DNA from: Ziziphus jujuba
Taxonomy: Eukaryota > Streptophyta > Magnoliopsida > Rosales > Rhamnaceae
DNA length: 64,000 nt
Direction of reading: 5' to 3'
NCBI RefSeq assembly: GCF_031755915.1
Contig: NC_083387.1
Coordinates: forward strand, 1,330,501-1,394,500
The position numbers were made by a program, and so were the translations under genes. Shown here in pieces: positions 32,616 through 47,136 of this stretch. The stretch's first letter is position 1. Each line of letters opens with the position of its first letter. The notes beneath the pieces were generated by a model, which was not told the origin of the DNA, ran no database searches, and saw only the letters and a program-made list of their open reading frames with translations.

Positions 32616-35600
32616 ATGGCTTCCAGTTCCACCACCATTCTCTCATTTCTCACTCCTTTCTTTCTTCTTTTCCTTTTGGGTTTTTCCAGCGCAGGCAGAG
32701 AGCCATTTGCTTGTGACCCCAAAGATGCAACGACAAAGAATTTGCCTTTTTGTAAAGTGTCGTTGGCTATTCCTGATAGGGTGAATGACCTTCTTGGAAA
32801 GCTGACACTGCAAGAGAAGGTTAAGCTGCTGGGTGATAATGCTGCAGCTGTTCCACGATTGGGGATCAAAGGCTATGAATGGTGGTCGGAGGCACTTCAT
32901 GGGGTCTCCAATGTGGGACCCGGAACCAAATTTGGTGGGGAATTCCCTGGGGCCACTAGCTTCCCTCAAGTCATCACCACCGCTGCTTCTTTCAATGCGT
33001 CACTCTGGGAAGCAATTGGACGGGTGAGATTCATTTTTCAGTTTTCATTAGTTTATTATAAAAGTAAAGTTTACGCTGGGGATGAAAGCAGAGCAACTTC
33101 CGATGTTTCTGCGATATTGTTGCGTGAATTAAACATTTTCATTCGAAAAAAAAAAAAAATCATTTTGTTTTAAGAACATTTAAATATATATATATATATA
33201 TATATAGGCCAGTTTATATGCACTATGCTCCGTGACCATGAGTTATGGTCAGGATATGGTGTGTCAGTTTAGGTGGTGATATGTCTGGTTGGAATTACAA
33301 ATAGTGAAGGACGAATCTCGAGCAGACAAATTGTTACAAAACAAAATGACACCCCAGCATATATATGTTTATACCTTGCTTTACTCTCTTCCGTTTCTCT
33401 TTCAAAATTTTTCATAGAAATACTAGTTGCACACTTTGGAAAATCTAGATTATTAAAATACTAGATTCACACTTTCGGGAAATCTAGATTAGAGATTGCC
33501 CTCTAATCTTTTGTTTCTTTTTTTGGCTGAAAGATCGTCGTCTGATCTTGTGTTCTTTTGAAAAGGAATCTGGATAAACCAATTGGGACCCATTCTTTGG
33601 AGTTGTCCTGAACTTATAAAGAAAATGAAGTACTTATTTATTTTGTTGCTCCAGAAAAGAAAAACGAAGTATTAATCTTTTTTAATGAAAAAAAAAAAAA
33701 AAGAAGAAGTATTAATTGTTTGATTAAAATTTGTTCTATTTAGTCAAGATTTTGTGTGGAAAAAACATACATGTTTAAGATAATGGCCTTCAGGAGATCC
33801 TTCTTTTATCGTATTTAGGACAAATATTCGCGGATAAATTTATTTTAGAGATAAGAAACTTAGAATTGTTTAAATAGTTTAAAGTGTGAAAACTAAAAAG
33901 CCAGCTATTATAATAAAAAAAGCGGTGATATAGATAAGAGGAAGTACATAACTTTATGACTTTTGTTTATATTTTAATCTCGTCTCTGATTGGCTGAGGT
34001 CTCAACTTGCATGGTAATGATTCCCAGTGACAAAACTGAAGGCAACTTGCGCATTTTAGCAGGCTCACGGTTGGAATTGTAAGGTAGACTGATTTATGCG
34101 CATGCAGGTTGTGTCAGACGAGGCAAGGGCTATGTACAATGGGGGTGTGGCTGGGCTCACCTACTGGAGCCCAAATGTCAACATTTTCAGGGACCCAAGG
34201 TGGGGCAGGGGACAGGAAACTCCAGGTGAAGATCCGGTGGTGGTGGGTAAATATGCCGCCAGCTATGTGAGAGGACTGCAGGGAAATGACGGTAACCGGT
34301 TGAAGGTGGCGGCTTGTTGTAAACACTTCACGGCTTACGATCTAGACAACTGGAACGGAGTCGATAGGTTCCATTTTAACGCCAAGGTCAGGTCGTTTTT
34401 CTGGTAATCTGTTTATATAATGCAGTATAAGACACCAAACCTGAACTTGATTGTTTATCAACCACCACTGATCTGTTTGACAAATTAGTCAGCTAGTTGT
34501 TGTGATTTATGATACACTCTTGACTATATAATGCCTATGCGTGGAAATTTTAAAACAATACATTTCTTTAGCAAAATCTAAATTTTAATTTTCGTTGTTT
34601 AGAATTATTACTTACTTCACATACACGAAATTTCATTAAAATAATAATAATACTTTTAACCAAATTGGATGTACCCGAATATGAATGTTTTAAGAAATCT
34701 CTGACTCACAATTGCGTGTGGCCATTAACTTTTTAATATTGCCTTTGATTTTGTCGCTTAAAATTATTATATTATCATTCTACGGCCATGGCTGTGGACC
34801 ATGCAGTGGTTTTCTTGCCCCCACCTAATCCAAAGAAAATAATAATAATAATAAAGCATTAATTATTATATATATAAAAAATAAAAAAACACGAAATATA
34901 AATACAATGGCTGCAAGTGGCAATGCAGTTTACAGCTACCAAATGGAAGTGGTGGCACGTGCTCCTTTAATAGTCTCACATGAGAGGGTCACACTTCTTA
35001 TTTTTAACTTTTATTGCATGTCCAGGTTAGCAAACAAGACATTGAGGACACGTTCGATGTGCCATTCAGAATGTGCGTCAAGGAAGGAAAGGTTGCGAGC
35101 GTTATGTGCTCCTACAATCAAGTCAACGGGGTCCCCACCTGTGCCGACCCTAATCTCCTCAAGAAAACTGTACGCGGTCAATGGCGTCTTGACGGGTAAG
35201 CCGCTACTTGTATGGCCCACTACCATGCTTGCAATTGGTATTGGTTCATTTACTTTGACACGTCACCCATTGTCATCTTAACATTTGGTTCTCATTGGTT
35301 GGTTCTCACAGGTACATTGTCTCGGATTGTGACTCGGTGGGGGTTTTCTACGATAGCCAACACTATACATCGACACCAGAAGAAGCTGCTGCGGATGCCA
35401 TTAAAGCTGGTTTGGATTTGGACTGCGGACCATTCCTGGCGATCCATTCAGAGGAAGCAGTGAAGAGAGGGTTATTAAGCGAGTCTGATGTTAACTCCGC
35501 ATTGCTTAATACACTCACCGTCCAAATGAGGCTTGGAATGTTCGATGGAGAGCCCTCCTCGCAGCCTTATGGAAACTTAGGTCCAAGAGACGTTTGCACC

Positions 35601-36970
35601 CCCGCTCACCAGGAGCTCGCTTTTGAAGCTGCCAAACAGGGGATTGTGCTTCTCAAGAATCACGGCCCTTCACTGCCTTTATCCACTCGCCGATACCGTA
35701 GTGTCGCCGTCATTGGGCCTAATTCCAACGTTACCGTCACTATGATTGGGAATTATGCCGGTAAGCACATGCGTTTAAGAACTATTTATTTGTCTCTCAT
35801 ATAAAAACTGGGTGGGTTTTGCTTACTCTGTTTGGTGTGCAATGGTAATAGGTATTGCCTGTGGATATACAACTCCCCTGCAAGGAATAGCAAGATATGC
35901 AAGCACAATTCACCAGCCGGGTTGTGCCGACGTTGCATGCACCGGTGACCAATTATTCGGCGCAGCCATTGACGCAGCCAGCAGAGCCGATGCGACCGTC
36001 TTATTCATGGGCCTTGACCAGTCCATTGAAGCTGAAACCATCGACAGAGGTGGGCTTCTTCTTCCTGGACGCCAGCAAGAGCTTGTCTCCAAGGTAGCTG
36101 CGGCCTCCAAAGGCCCAACCGTCTTGGTTTTGATGTCTGGTGGCCCCATTGACGTGTCTTTCGCCAACAATGACCCACGCGTTGCTGGCATCTTGTGGGC
36201 CGGGTATCCGGGACAAGCTGGAGGAGCAGCTATCGCCGATATTGTGTTTGGAATAAGCAATCCAGGTTTGCATTTAATCAAACCAACCCCTCGTAAGTTA
36301 ACCTTTTCCGGGCCAAGGCTAGTACAAACAAAACTAATTTGGAATATGTTTCTCTGTGGTTGTCTCAGGCGGAAAGCTGCCTGTAACATGGTACCCGCAA
36401 GAATATGTTTCAAATTTGGCAATGACAGCCATGGATATGAGATCCAACCCATCAAATGGGTATCCAGGAAGAACATACCGATTCTATAAGGGCCCGGTTG
36501 TATATCCATTTGGTCATGGACTGACCTACACGAAATTTGAACACTCCATAGCAAGTGCACCCACTCTGGTCTCAGTACCACTGCAGGGTCACCACAAGTC
36601 ACCAAACGCAACCGTTTGGGGCAAGGCAATCAGGGTGACCCACGCAAACTGCAACAGGCTTTCCTTGGCTGTCCACGTGGATGTGAATAATGCAGGGTCT
36701 AGAGATGGGTCCCACACTCTGCTTGTTTTCTCCAACCCACCAGCTGGGCATTGGGCCCCCCACAAACAGTTGGTGGCCTTTGAGAAGGTCCACGTGGCAG
36801 CAAGGGCAAGCCAGAGAGTCCGAATTAACATTCATGTGTGCAAGTATCTGAGCGTAGTGGACAGGTCCGGAATTCGAAGAATTCCGATCGGTGAACACAA
36901 TCTTCATATTGGCAATGCAAAGCATTCTGTGTCCCTCCAAGCGACAACTTTGGGGGTGATCAAGTCGTGA
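32616..36970 (+). CDS. BXL1: Secreted beta-D-xylosidase / alpha-L-arabinofuranosidase, GH3 (BXL1-like), 773 aa
   Basis: Six exons join in frame: 32616-33023, 34108-34386, 35026-35195, 35312-35760, 35852-36265 and 36369-36970. They give 773 residues, close to the family's usual 770-775. Residues 1-26 or 27 are a signal peptide, so the product is expected in the cell wall. Exon 1 carries [17 protein letters not shown]; exon 2 [20 protein letters not shown] and the substrate-binding KHF (208-210) in [13 protein letters not shown]. Exon 4 opens with YIVSDCDSV, whose Asp291 is the expected GH3 nucleophile. The C-terminal GH3 domain follows with [18 protein letters not shown] and [19 protein letters not shown] fibronectin-III-like tail ends the protein. 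Family role: trimming xylose and arabinose side chains from xylan and pectic arabinan in wall remodelling. The BXL1 symbol rests on overall resemblance; BXL2-BXL4 are close paralogues. Confidence 0.93.
33024..34107 (+). other. Large first intron of the beta-xylosidase gene
   Basis: This intron is 1084 bp, against 91-639 bp for the others, and holds a (TA)n tract at 33184-33207. I see no transposon termini that would explain the length. The fourth exon boundary is GT-AG like the rest. Confidence 0.8.
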
Positions 36971-39213
36971 TTTTTTTGGTGAAAGGTTGAGTATGCCCTC
37001 GTGCCACAGCCGCAATGGCATCTGTGTCCTGGTCTCTTCCAGTACACGTGCATACTCCTCCAAATAAACCATAAGATAGATACGTTAAAACAGCAACATC
37101 GGACATATTAGTAAGATTAAATAAGGGAAAGGGGAGAAAAAAAAAGAAAAAAAATACAGAATACGTTGAAGAAGTTAAATAAAACAGTGAAGATTGCGAG
37201 CTCATAAATTGCTGCGAAGGCAGATATAACAGGTTGTTGATTTAAAGAAGAGGAAAGGATACTAAGATCTTTTCCCATTTTCAGGTTTTTTTTTCATCAT
37301 TATTATCATCATTGGTTTGTCTATAATTCAATTTGAGATTGAGATAACAAATTGATTGAAGTAATTTGTATTAGTACAACTGATTGAAGCAATTTGTTTT
37401 AGTATTTTGTAATCTGGCGCTCCTTATTAATGAAGTCTAGAAGAGCTTGGTTTTAGAATGACCTTTGCATTTATTCATTTTCTAACATAACGACTGATTG
37501 AGATAAAAAAATAAATAAATAAATAAATAAATAAATAAAATTAAAAAAAATATGAAGAGAGAGAAAGAAAGAGGATGAAACTGCTGATTAATATGACTAT
37601 AAATGACGAGCCCTAATATAACATGGCCTAAACGATTATCAAATCGAAGGCCAGCTATGCCTAAAAGCATGTATGTATATGCAGAGCCTTGAAAATGGGC
37701 CAGGCCATCGATCCACTGGAGACCAGAACATTATATAAAGAAAATTTCCTTTTTCAGAAAAATATGTATAAATATGCACGTAGTTTATTCAAACAAAACA
37801 CTTCATATGAAAAAGTATCTATTTTCCTTCTAAAAACTTAATTATTATTATTATTTTTTATCTTATATCCGTTTTTTTAATATATTTAAAAAACATGTGC
37901 AAAAAATAGATTTAGTAAACTTCTGGAGAAAATTGAAGCAAATTAAGAGTAGAAAGTTTACTTGACTTTCTAAAGATAACAATTGGTTATTAGATTTATA
38001 CATACATACATATATATATGAAAATTCTACCATGTAAATATTCATAGTTTGTTAAAATGTGAATATTGTGCATTTGTTACCGAATCACATATGATCAAAA
38101 GTTCTGACTTCATGTTATCCCACAAAATTACATGATCGGTATAGCATATATATATATATTTCTTTGTGATCAACTATTTGTAACTATGTGCTCATAATTT
38201 TTCTTTTTCCTTGTGTTTGACACTTTGTTCCAAGAAGGGGCATGGCCATGGCATCGGACAAAGCCCATGAAAAAGGACATAGTAGTGGTCCATGTGAAAA
38301 AATTCTATACGGCTTAGGTTAGGGACCATTATTAGTTACTTTGTGAATAGTGCCAACAATTAGTATGGTATTGGATAAAGCCCCATAAACAGGATTTTTG
38401 GTCATCTCAGGCTCAGTTGGACCATCAATCTTACTAACAGGGACCAGACCCTGTTGAAACCAGCCTACCAGCCAGTGGATAAGGATGCCAGAAGATAACC
38501 CCTTCACATTTTTCTCTTCCTCGCCATTGCCATAAACCCATCAACCTCACTATTCTTTCATCCCTTTTCTCGCTTTCCAAACACAACTCCGTATGGGAAA
38601 GATTGTAGGAAAAAGCTGAATTCCAAACTCCCACTGCAGGACTAGTCAATTATACGAGACATTTCACTAGACAATCACGAGAAAGCAAAATACAATCATA
38701 CAAAATTATATTTATAATTCTTTTTTTTTTCAAATAAAATTGGTTTAGACGTCTGATGTATACCGAAACTGAAATTTCTTCATCGGCAATGAGGTGAAAA
38801 GTATAACCAGTTAAAGCATGCGGTTAGAAATTATTTAAAGGTCTCAAAGTACAAGGGTTCTTCTATTGTCCAAATTTCCGAAAATGGAAACAATGACCTG
38901 AATAGAAAAGAAACAAGTACCACGGCTAGGTGTAATATATCCTAGGTGAGACCCCTTGGCGAGCTATACACCTGCACTAGTACCCAATCATGTTCCATGT
39001 GCATCGCCACTGGAAATTGGCATGTGCACGTCCACGATAATCCAATAAATTATAGCTACGGAGAAAAATTTTGAAAGAGAAGGAGTTAATGCTCCAACAA
39101 GAACTCAGCAAGTGGATAATCCCGAAATTCAAGTCTCTGAATGATTTCAGAAAAGACCTGTAATTCGATCAGTTTCTTATCTTCCAATGCCATAAAATCT
39201 AAAAGAAAACCCA

Positions 39214-39255
39214 CCACCTATCCATTATATTACACCACCTATCCATTATATTACT
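39214..39255. repeat. Tandem pair of a 21 bp unit
   Basis: CCACCTATCCATTATATTAC plus one base is repeated immediately; the second copy starts at 39235. Confidence 0.9.
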
Positions 39256-42200
39256 GTTTTTATGGACTTCTCTTCTAGGGAATCTTGCAGTCGCAGACGA
39301 CTATATTTGGGATCAAGCTGAGATTGCTGATCAGGGAATAATTTACGTACTTCTCAAGCGTACAGACTCCTAATTTCATATATAAATATGTTAATTAACG
39401 TATATAATGCTTTGATGATCATACGGTAATTAATTATCTAAGTGATCAAATAACTCAAATATGAGGTTGTTTGTGGAGTTGAGACGAAAATTACTCCAAA
39501 ATGATCTATATATGTTTTTTTTTTTTTTTTTTTCCCCCCAACTGTGGTTACAGTAATTGTATAAAGAGTGAAACTTTATGGAAAGGCTGACGAAGTGGGG
39601 GTGGGCCCAAAAAAAATTCCAAAGAAAAACTGAGAGCCATCTGATGCTGATGACTCGGCCTAGCTCCATACCCGACTTTAGGCACATGTAGTCCCCCAAT
39701 TATTGCAATAGCCTTTCTATCTTTTCCTGTTTGCCTTTGGATCAGCTTCAGCTTTAAATCTGATTCCCATTCTATGATCTGGGAACCGATCCTCTACGCT
39801 CACCATCACCCTGCACCCACAATTTCCTATTCTATTCACCTCCCACCCAACCCAACCTAAACAAATAGTAGAGAGAAAAACATTTAATTAACCAAAACAA
39901 CTTTCAATTTTGCACCAAAAATCCAGTTGACTTTTTTCTTTTTCTATCTTCTAAATTCATTGCATGCGGTCAAAGACGGTGAATCGTCTCATATTAGGCA
40001 CGCATGGAAATGTCAATGGCTCTAAAATCTGAGTTGACTCGGCCAATTTGTTAGGCTCACAGATATCTTCACTGTAATCCAGCATGCTATAAAAGTTAAA
40101 AGTGTCTCAGAAACACTGTGAATCTGTGATTAACATTTTATTAATCAGTATGAGTAGGTAGACAAGTAAGCTGGCTGATTTCCGGCAGCCATAGCTGAGT
40201 TGACTCGATCCGAGTTTGAATATGACAAAGTAACAGCAACGTTCTTTTTATTAAGTAGTATTCCCTGGTTGTAGGAACAATCTTTTTATTATATTTTAAT
40301 ATTTACTCAACGAATATATATCATGCGGATTGCGGAATCAGTTTGTTAATTTAGACTGAAAGAAATAAATCTGATGCTTCTCTCTGAATTCAGTGTGGAT
40401 GAAATGGTGGGCATGCAGTAATGTTTGACTCCTTTTAAATTTTGAAATTATTGGTGTTTGATAAAGTGGTTTTTTCATATTCCTAACAGATCCCAAGTGT
40501 CCAAAACCATTTAATTTCTACATCTATTTAGTCAACTGGTTAACTTGTTTTGTGAATCAACTCATAATTAATTATTTTTTTATGATAATTAATTTATATT
40601 GATTAACCATATGTCTTTTAATTATAGTTCAACATGTTTATTTAACAACTCCTCTTGTATTTGCTTTTATTTTACTTCTTAAATATTATCTGTCCATCTC
40701 ACAGATCATGCAGTTCTGGGACTAGACAGTTTTAACGGTCTCTCACATGAAATATTCTACTAAATTCCCTTTAAAATAATGAAAATAGAAACAACTTTCA
40801 TAAAATTGTGATTTAGTTTTCCTTATATATGACCTTCCAGCCGGCATGACTCCTCGTGATTCTTTAAATGTTAAAACTGAACAAGTCTTTGGCGAAAATG
40901 CATTTCGAAGCACATTAGAAACTTTCAAATGTTTATTTTATCAAAGCTTTATATAAATCAAAATAAGACTTCTCGTAATATGAAATTTCTAATCTAGCCG
41001 TATGCGTTGGAATTGTGAAGCCAGAAAAAGTGTTCGCTTTTGTTCTTTTAATTTTGTTTCCTTGTTTATTTTTTATTCTCTTGGTAATTGCTTCAGAAAA
41101 TTTACGTAATTAAGCGTATATAAAAGATTAGGTAGCATTATTAGCAACTTTTTTCAGGCAAAACACCATCAAGACCAACACAAATAGGTTGGCGTTGTTG
41201 GCCATTTTTAAGGTTTATGAGGCCGAGCAAAACAAAGCACTTGGTTCAAAAAGCTGCACGTCCTCGCACATGGCTCACTCTCCCCACGTGAAATCTCATC
41301 AACAAGACACGTGCGTCCCTCTGAGGCTTTCCGAGCTTTTTCAGAGGTTTTTAGTTTTATACAGCATGCATTTTCAATATTTATAAGAAAAGAGAAAAGA
41401 GGAAAAGAGAAAAAGATCCACATTGGATGAATTAATAATCATGATTGGTGAAACCTGACGCCTAACATTATATTAATAGAAAAAATGAGCGTTGTTTTAT
41501 ATTTTTTTTGCTTAAAAAATTAAAAATGAGCATTGTTATGCCGTCAAAACGAGAGCTTATGCATATTATGATAATATATAATAAAAATAGTATTGGTTTT
41601 GTGCGAAGTGCGAAACTATTATAAGAAAGCTTATCTAATAAGTGACGTTTTTGATAAGGGAATCTTTAGGATTTCACGTCACATTGTGCCTCCTTGGATA
41701 CAAACATGTCTTACAGAGTGGGAGCGTTTCCCATCGACCATACTCATTTTTAATCAAAAGCGGTTTATTAATTAATTTAATACAATATTATAATTTTACA
41801 TACTAAGATTGGCAGATAGAGATCCCTAGATGTTGATCGATTTTCCCTCTAAATAAGGATCTTGCATCTTGTAGCCACGCATTTGCCATCCTGGCAGCTT
41901 GCTGGATATCCTATATATGAATAATGATTATAATTCATCTTTATTAATTTTCAATTCTAATTTATGACATAATCAAAATTTATGACTTCAAATTGTAGAC
42001 GCATGATAATAATATCCCGCTGATTAAATTGCTCAAAAAATTTCTGCATGCTTTTTACTGCTGGGTTTGTAGGAATGTTTGAGCGCTCTCCTAGTATTTT
42101 TACACAATAAAGCTTGCTTCTAATTCACTTACTATGTTTTATGACTTTGCTTAGTATGTATGCATTCAGAAAGTTTCTTTCTTATGAAGTCAATTTGATA

Positions 42201-44523
42201 ATAATATAATATTATATATGATATGATAAGGTCTATTATCATAATTGTTGTAGAATTTGCCCATCGAAAAAATAATATTTACAAAAAGAAAAACTATTAA
42301 ATGAAACGTTGTCTATCTTAGTATAAACAGAATAAGATATTTACCGTGACCTTACACCATTGGAAAGTGGGCCTGAAAAGGATCATTTGGTTTCTGTTGG
42401 GTTTCTATGAAGTCAACTGGAATTATATAAGTGCCGAACTAGTTGTTAGAAGGGGGTACCATCAATATATGGCACATCCACCTCATCCATGCAAAATTAA
42501 TAGTTGTCAATAATGAAACGGAATGACAATGAAGGGAGAGAGGTAGATCCCAAAGAATGAGAAAAATCAAAAACAAACCAAAAACATTAGTCAATCAAAC
42601 TCTGACCAACACTGTGTTTCATTTTCCTTGTAGACGGACCCGGCCAGGGAATCAAACTGGTATATAGTGAAAAATGGTCAATTTCATTTTTACTCGCAAT
42701 TTCTCAGGCACAAGCATGTGTTTTGAGAAGAACATAAATGGAGTACATGTTATATAAATATATATATATATATATATAATTTAGGTATTTCTCTTTATTC
42801 AAAATCTGAATGCATTTATAAATTCATGGCCCATTTACATACAAAAGAACAAGCATAGACTTCTTAACCCACCTACATTAGAAAAATAGAACTTCCCAAG
42901 AATCTAGAGAGAGAGGAAGAAAAAATAAAATAGAAAAAAATGAATCAATATGAGTTATGTTTGATTGTGGGGGAGACACCTAAGAAATACATGAAAATAG
43001 TAAAAGGAGGTCGTTTTTGCGAGGGTCTACCACATAAAAACTAGTGGACCCTTTTTGGGCATTCCAATAACTTGAAGAATTGATGATTTCTACCTATAAA
43101 ATTGGTCCGTCTTCATGAAATAAGCGTCACAATTTTTACAACCTGGATTCATTAGCTGTATCAGAATCGAAGCAATATATATGGTGGAAGAAACCAACCC
43201 TTGGTAGACCCTGGTTCTGTCCATTTGGTCTAATGGTCCCAAACCTATGGAGAGGAAACAAGAAGAGCAACCCATCCTCAAAAACATAACTTACACTTTG
43301 TAGGACCTCTTTATATTCTTTCACTAAAAGGAAAAATACCATTTGGCCTCATTCTTTCTATCTAAATAATTTTTATTTTTATTTTTCAAATAGTTGGGGC
43401 TGGCAGGCCAGCCTTTAAATGGGGGATTTTGATTGCGGAAGCGTTTTTTGTCTTTGTTTGTTTTTCAAATTTAGTTGATTAATAATTTCAGAAACAATCC
43501 ACGTTGTTAGTACGTCCTATAAACAACCTAAAAAGCATTTCATCATGCTCGACTGGCCAATATTGATTTTTCATGTATATACTTTATATATATATGTATA
43601 TATGGATATATGTGGACATTTTGGTGTTTGTTTTGAGAGCAGCTTTCTAATTTAACATAGAAGAGTTTAATTTTCCACACCCAATTATTTGCCAGAGGGT
43701 GCAAAGCTACATGATCAGTTTTTTTGCTTAAATGATGCCACCCCATGACATGTCTTGTAATTATGGACAATATCTTCTACTTCGACTGTGGCACCACACA
43801 CATTGTGGAATAATTGCTCCTATTTAATTTACAGCTCTTGAATAAATCTAATCAATTTATTTTTTATTTTTTATTTTTTATCATTAACAATATCACAAAC
43901 CCGTAACCTTACTGTTAATCTATATATATAATATCAAGGGGGGAAAAAAAAATCAATGATATCTTTAACAATCCATATTGACATATTCAATAGCATATGC
44001 TGTAAATGGGATGGAATTTGAGATTGAGGTGTACCAAAATTTAAAAATACAATTATTAACCTACTAGTACATATGCAACACAAACACTTATGTTTTAATA
44101 TGAACTATACAATATATCCTCCTATAAAAATAATAAATAGATGGTTGTCAGCAAAATAATAATAATAACAATAAATGCTAATGGTACTACTTATCCTAAC
44201 TTTTTCCAAATTGTTTATGCTAACCATATTCATATAATTGAACATTATTGACAAATTTCAATAAATAAAAGAAAAAACCTAGTAACTAATCCATAGTATA
44301 CTCAATAATTTTCTTCATCAGAATATTCATTTGGCTTTTATAAAACTACTTATACGTAGTGTTGATCATTCATTAAATCATTGATATCATAATAGAATTT
44401 TGGTGAATTATCAAAGTATATATGCATATATAATACAATAACTCCCACTAAAATAAAACAAATATAAAGCCACTGTCAAAACCTCTGGCTGATCTGGACC
44501 AGAGGGACCCGATTAGGAGATAT

Positions 44524-44562
44524 GCCACGTGGAGACAGACTATGTAACAGGATGACGTGGCA
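44524..44562. promoter_or_regulatory. Pair of ABRE/G-box elements without an adjacent gene
   Basis: GCCACGTGG (44524-44532) and GACGTGGCA (44554-44562) lie 30 bp apart. Both are strong matches to the bZIP-bound ABRE core. They sit in a GC-richer island (44470-44700) in otherwise AT-rich DNA. Confidence 0.45.
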
Positions 44563-46906
44563 GGAGAATTGTGTAGGCACGAGATTGTAGGAACTGTTCC
44601 TTAATGAAGGAGGGGCTTGTGGGGCCCCGGCATAGTGGGGACTATGGAAAGGGAAAGTTAGAGAACCTTTAAGACAAACCCATCTGGCTAGCTATCCATA
44701 TTCATGTGCATTCATTAATCAATGTGGGTGAAATAAAAAGCAAAGCAAACTCCCAAAAGGAAAAGCATGATTCCTGTGGCTTACGAGAGAAGAGTCACTT
44801 TCTTCCCCTATGATATTAATATACTTCGTCCCATTTTATTAATTCCTCCTCCACCATTTTCTCTATTTACCATTATATCATTCTCTGTTTTGCTATATTC
44901 TTCCTACATATCCCCGTTTAATAAGGAAATTTCTGTTATTATTACCCAGTTTTGTTTGAATTCCTTATCTTCATTTACCATAATGTTCACAACTATCTTA
45001 TCTACGTGGCTCCCTAATTTTGTGAGGAAGGATAATAATAAAATCAAATAATTCAGACATTAAATTGGCATAGATATGGAAAAATCAGCCATTTGAAAAA
45101 CAACCACTGACAATAAATACCAAAGTGGCATGACATATATTTTCCTTACGATTTTAATGTATTTCCAAATAAAAATGAAATGGAGGATCTCAATTTAAAT
45201 CAACCAAATTGTGATATATCAAGAAAATTGAACTTAGTGGTCTATGTCATGTTAACATTATTAAGTAGAAAACATTTCTATTAGTTATTAACTTAATGTT
45301 CTTTTATAGTTTATAATTTAAAATGAAACAATCAAAAATGATTATCTAAAATTAGAATTGATCACTTTAAAAAATGGTAAATATTAATAAAGAATAGTTT
45401 TTATTTTATAAGTTTTATCAAACTTTACATGTAATAATAAATATATGGCATCAAAATATTTATCAAATAATACATATTAATATATTATTTTTTTTATATT
45501 CATATAATCTAAATACAAATGATAAATAATAAATGGAGATTAAATGAATAAATAAAAAATATATTACATAAGTTTATAAATAATTTTGGTAACTCTAACA
45601 TTATTGATCTTTATATAAAAATAAAAACTTATATAACATATTCCATATATTTTTATAAATATTAAAGTCTTTTTTGATAAATTATAAATATTAAAGTCTT
45701 AATGGTATTGTGCATTTTTGCTTTTAAATTATGATTTTTTTTTTGTTATCATTTTTGCCTTACTTGTTTTATTATTTAAGTCTTGATCATTTTTTATTAT
45801 TATTTATTGTAGGAATTTTATTTTGAGTAATCATATTTTATTATTTTATTTTTATTTTTAATTTATAAAACATAGAAGGAAATGAACTCCAATTAAAAAT
45901 ATTTCCTTTTCAACACTGATCATATGACATAAATAGCCATTAAATTGAAATTTATTAGCAAGCCACAATTTGATCAAAAAAAAAAAATTTGAGATCATTC
46001 AATACTTACCTTGTATTCCCATCATTCATCGAAATATTCTATGACACTAGCATTGAGTACAAAATAACCAATTTTAATGATTTGGTAGAGATAACAAAAC
46101 CAACAATCACAAGATCGCAAAAAGATATAGAAAGAAGAAAAAATAAAAATCATAATGACATGAATGGATCCCAAGAATAATAATGAAATTGCCGTAAATT
46201 GAGCCACTAATTGGGACAAATCTAGCATAATTAACGAAATCACAGTTTTTTTTTTTTTTTTTTTTTCGATTGGATAACCTTTTTCAGGTTAATATTGTGA
46301 TCATATTTTTGGGCCCTTTTAGGCTCCAAATGATATTATGAGACGAGTGAGTAAAAATTATATATAAAATAACAATAATAATAACAACAAGATGCTTATC
46401 TATTCAAAACCAAACGATCGGAGGGACAGAATGGTAATTCCAAATAGGACCGGAAATAAATAACCAGGGATGGTTTTTACTTTACTTTTCGGGCAATTTG
46501 CTGACCTCTTATCTATATATCTCCCCCGGTAGTTGAACCCGAGGACCCGTGATGTGTTACCGGATATATCCAGTCATAATCATGCACTCACCGGCTGCAC
46601 CCAGTGAGACATATGACCCTTTTATTTATTTATCATTATTATTTATCTATTTTTTGGTAATTTAGAAGGTCTTGGTCATAGTCCCATAGGTCACATAAAC
46701 CCATAGCTTAATAGAGAGAGAAAGAGGAAGAGAGAGAATCTACGAAATGGTGTGGTGCCAGCTATGAAATTGAAGGATCGAAGCTTTCTCAGAGGTCAAA
46801 GCTGGCAATTTATTTTTTTTATTTTTTAGGTCTTTGTTCTCTCCACCACCTTCCCCTTATTTACACTTAGAATTTGTTTTTCAGATTTTAAATAGCCTAC
46901 ATTTTC

Positions 46907-46911
<5 letters not shown>

Positions 46912-46948
<37 letters not shown>
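46912..46948 (+). repeat. (CT)n microsatellite in the leader or promoter of the TPR/J gene
   Basis: A nearly pure CT run of about 37 bases lies 190 bp before the start codon, in a pyrimidine-rich stretch. A TATATATC sequence follows near 46993. Such CT tracts are common in plant core promoters and leaders. Confidence 0.85.
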
Positions 46949-46954
<6 letters not shown>

Positions 46955-47136
46955 CCCCCTCCGTTTTCCCTCTCTCTCCTATTCTTTTCTCCTATATATC
47001 TTCTACTTCCTTTTTTCTTTTCTTTTTTGTTGTTATTATTATTTTGAGCAGAGGAAAAAATGCCAATGCTTTGATGGTAAATGCTTGATTCCTCTGCAAC
47101 TTCAAAGACGTTTTATCAACAAAAACCCCAACAATA

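Larger units (their letters stand above)
36971..46900. other. Gene-poor interval of about 9.9 kb
   Basis: The first 450 bp are the beta-xylosidase 3' UTR. I find no convincing coding exon on either strand after that. Contents: a (TAAA)n tract (37505-37540), a 21 bp tandem pair (39214-39255), (TA)n tracts (for example 42755-42778), G-box sequences near 41285 (CCCACGTGAA) and 41310 (GACACGTGCG), an ABRE-like pair (44524-44562) and extremely AT-rich DNA from 45060 to 45960. Some of it may be old, unrecognisable transposon DNA. Confidence 0.55.

Noticed and set aside
35910..36629. 239-codon minus-strand open frame
   Set aside because: Antisense shadow of beta-xylosidase exons 5 and 6; the plus-strand exons carry the GH3 motifs.
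44767..45051. 94-codon plus-strand frame in the gene-poor interval
   Set aside because: Hydrophobic, T-rich, no recognised domain, followed by featureless AT-rich DNA.
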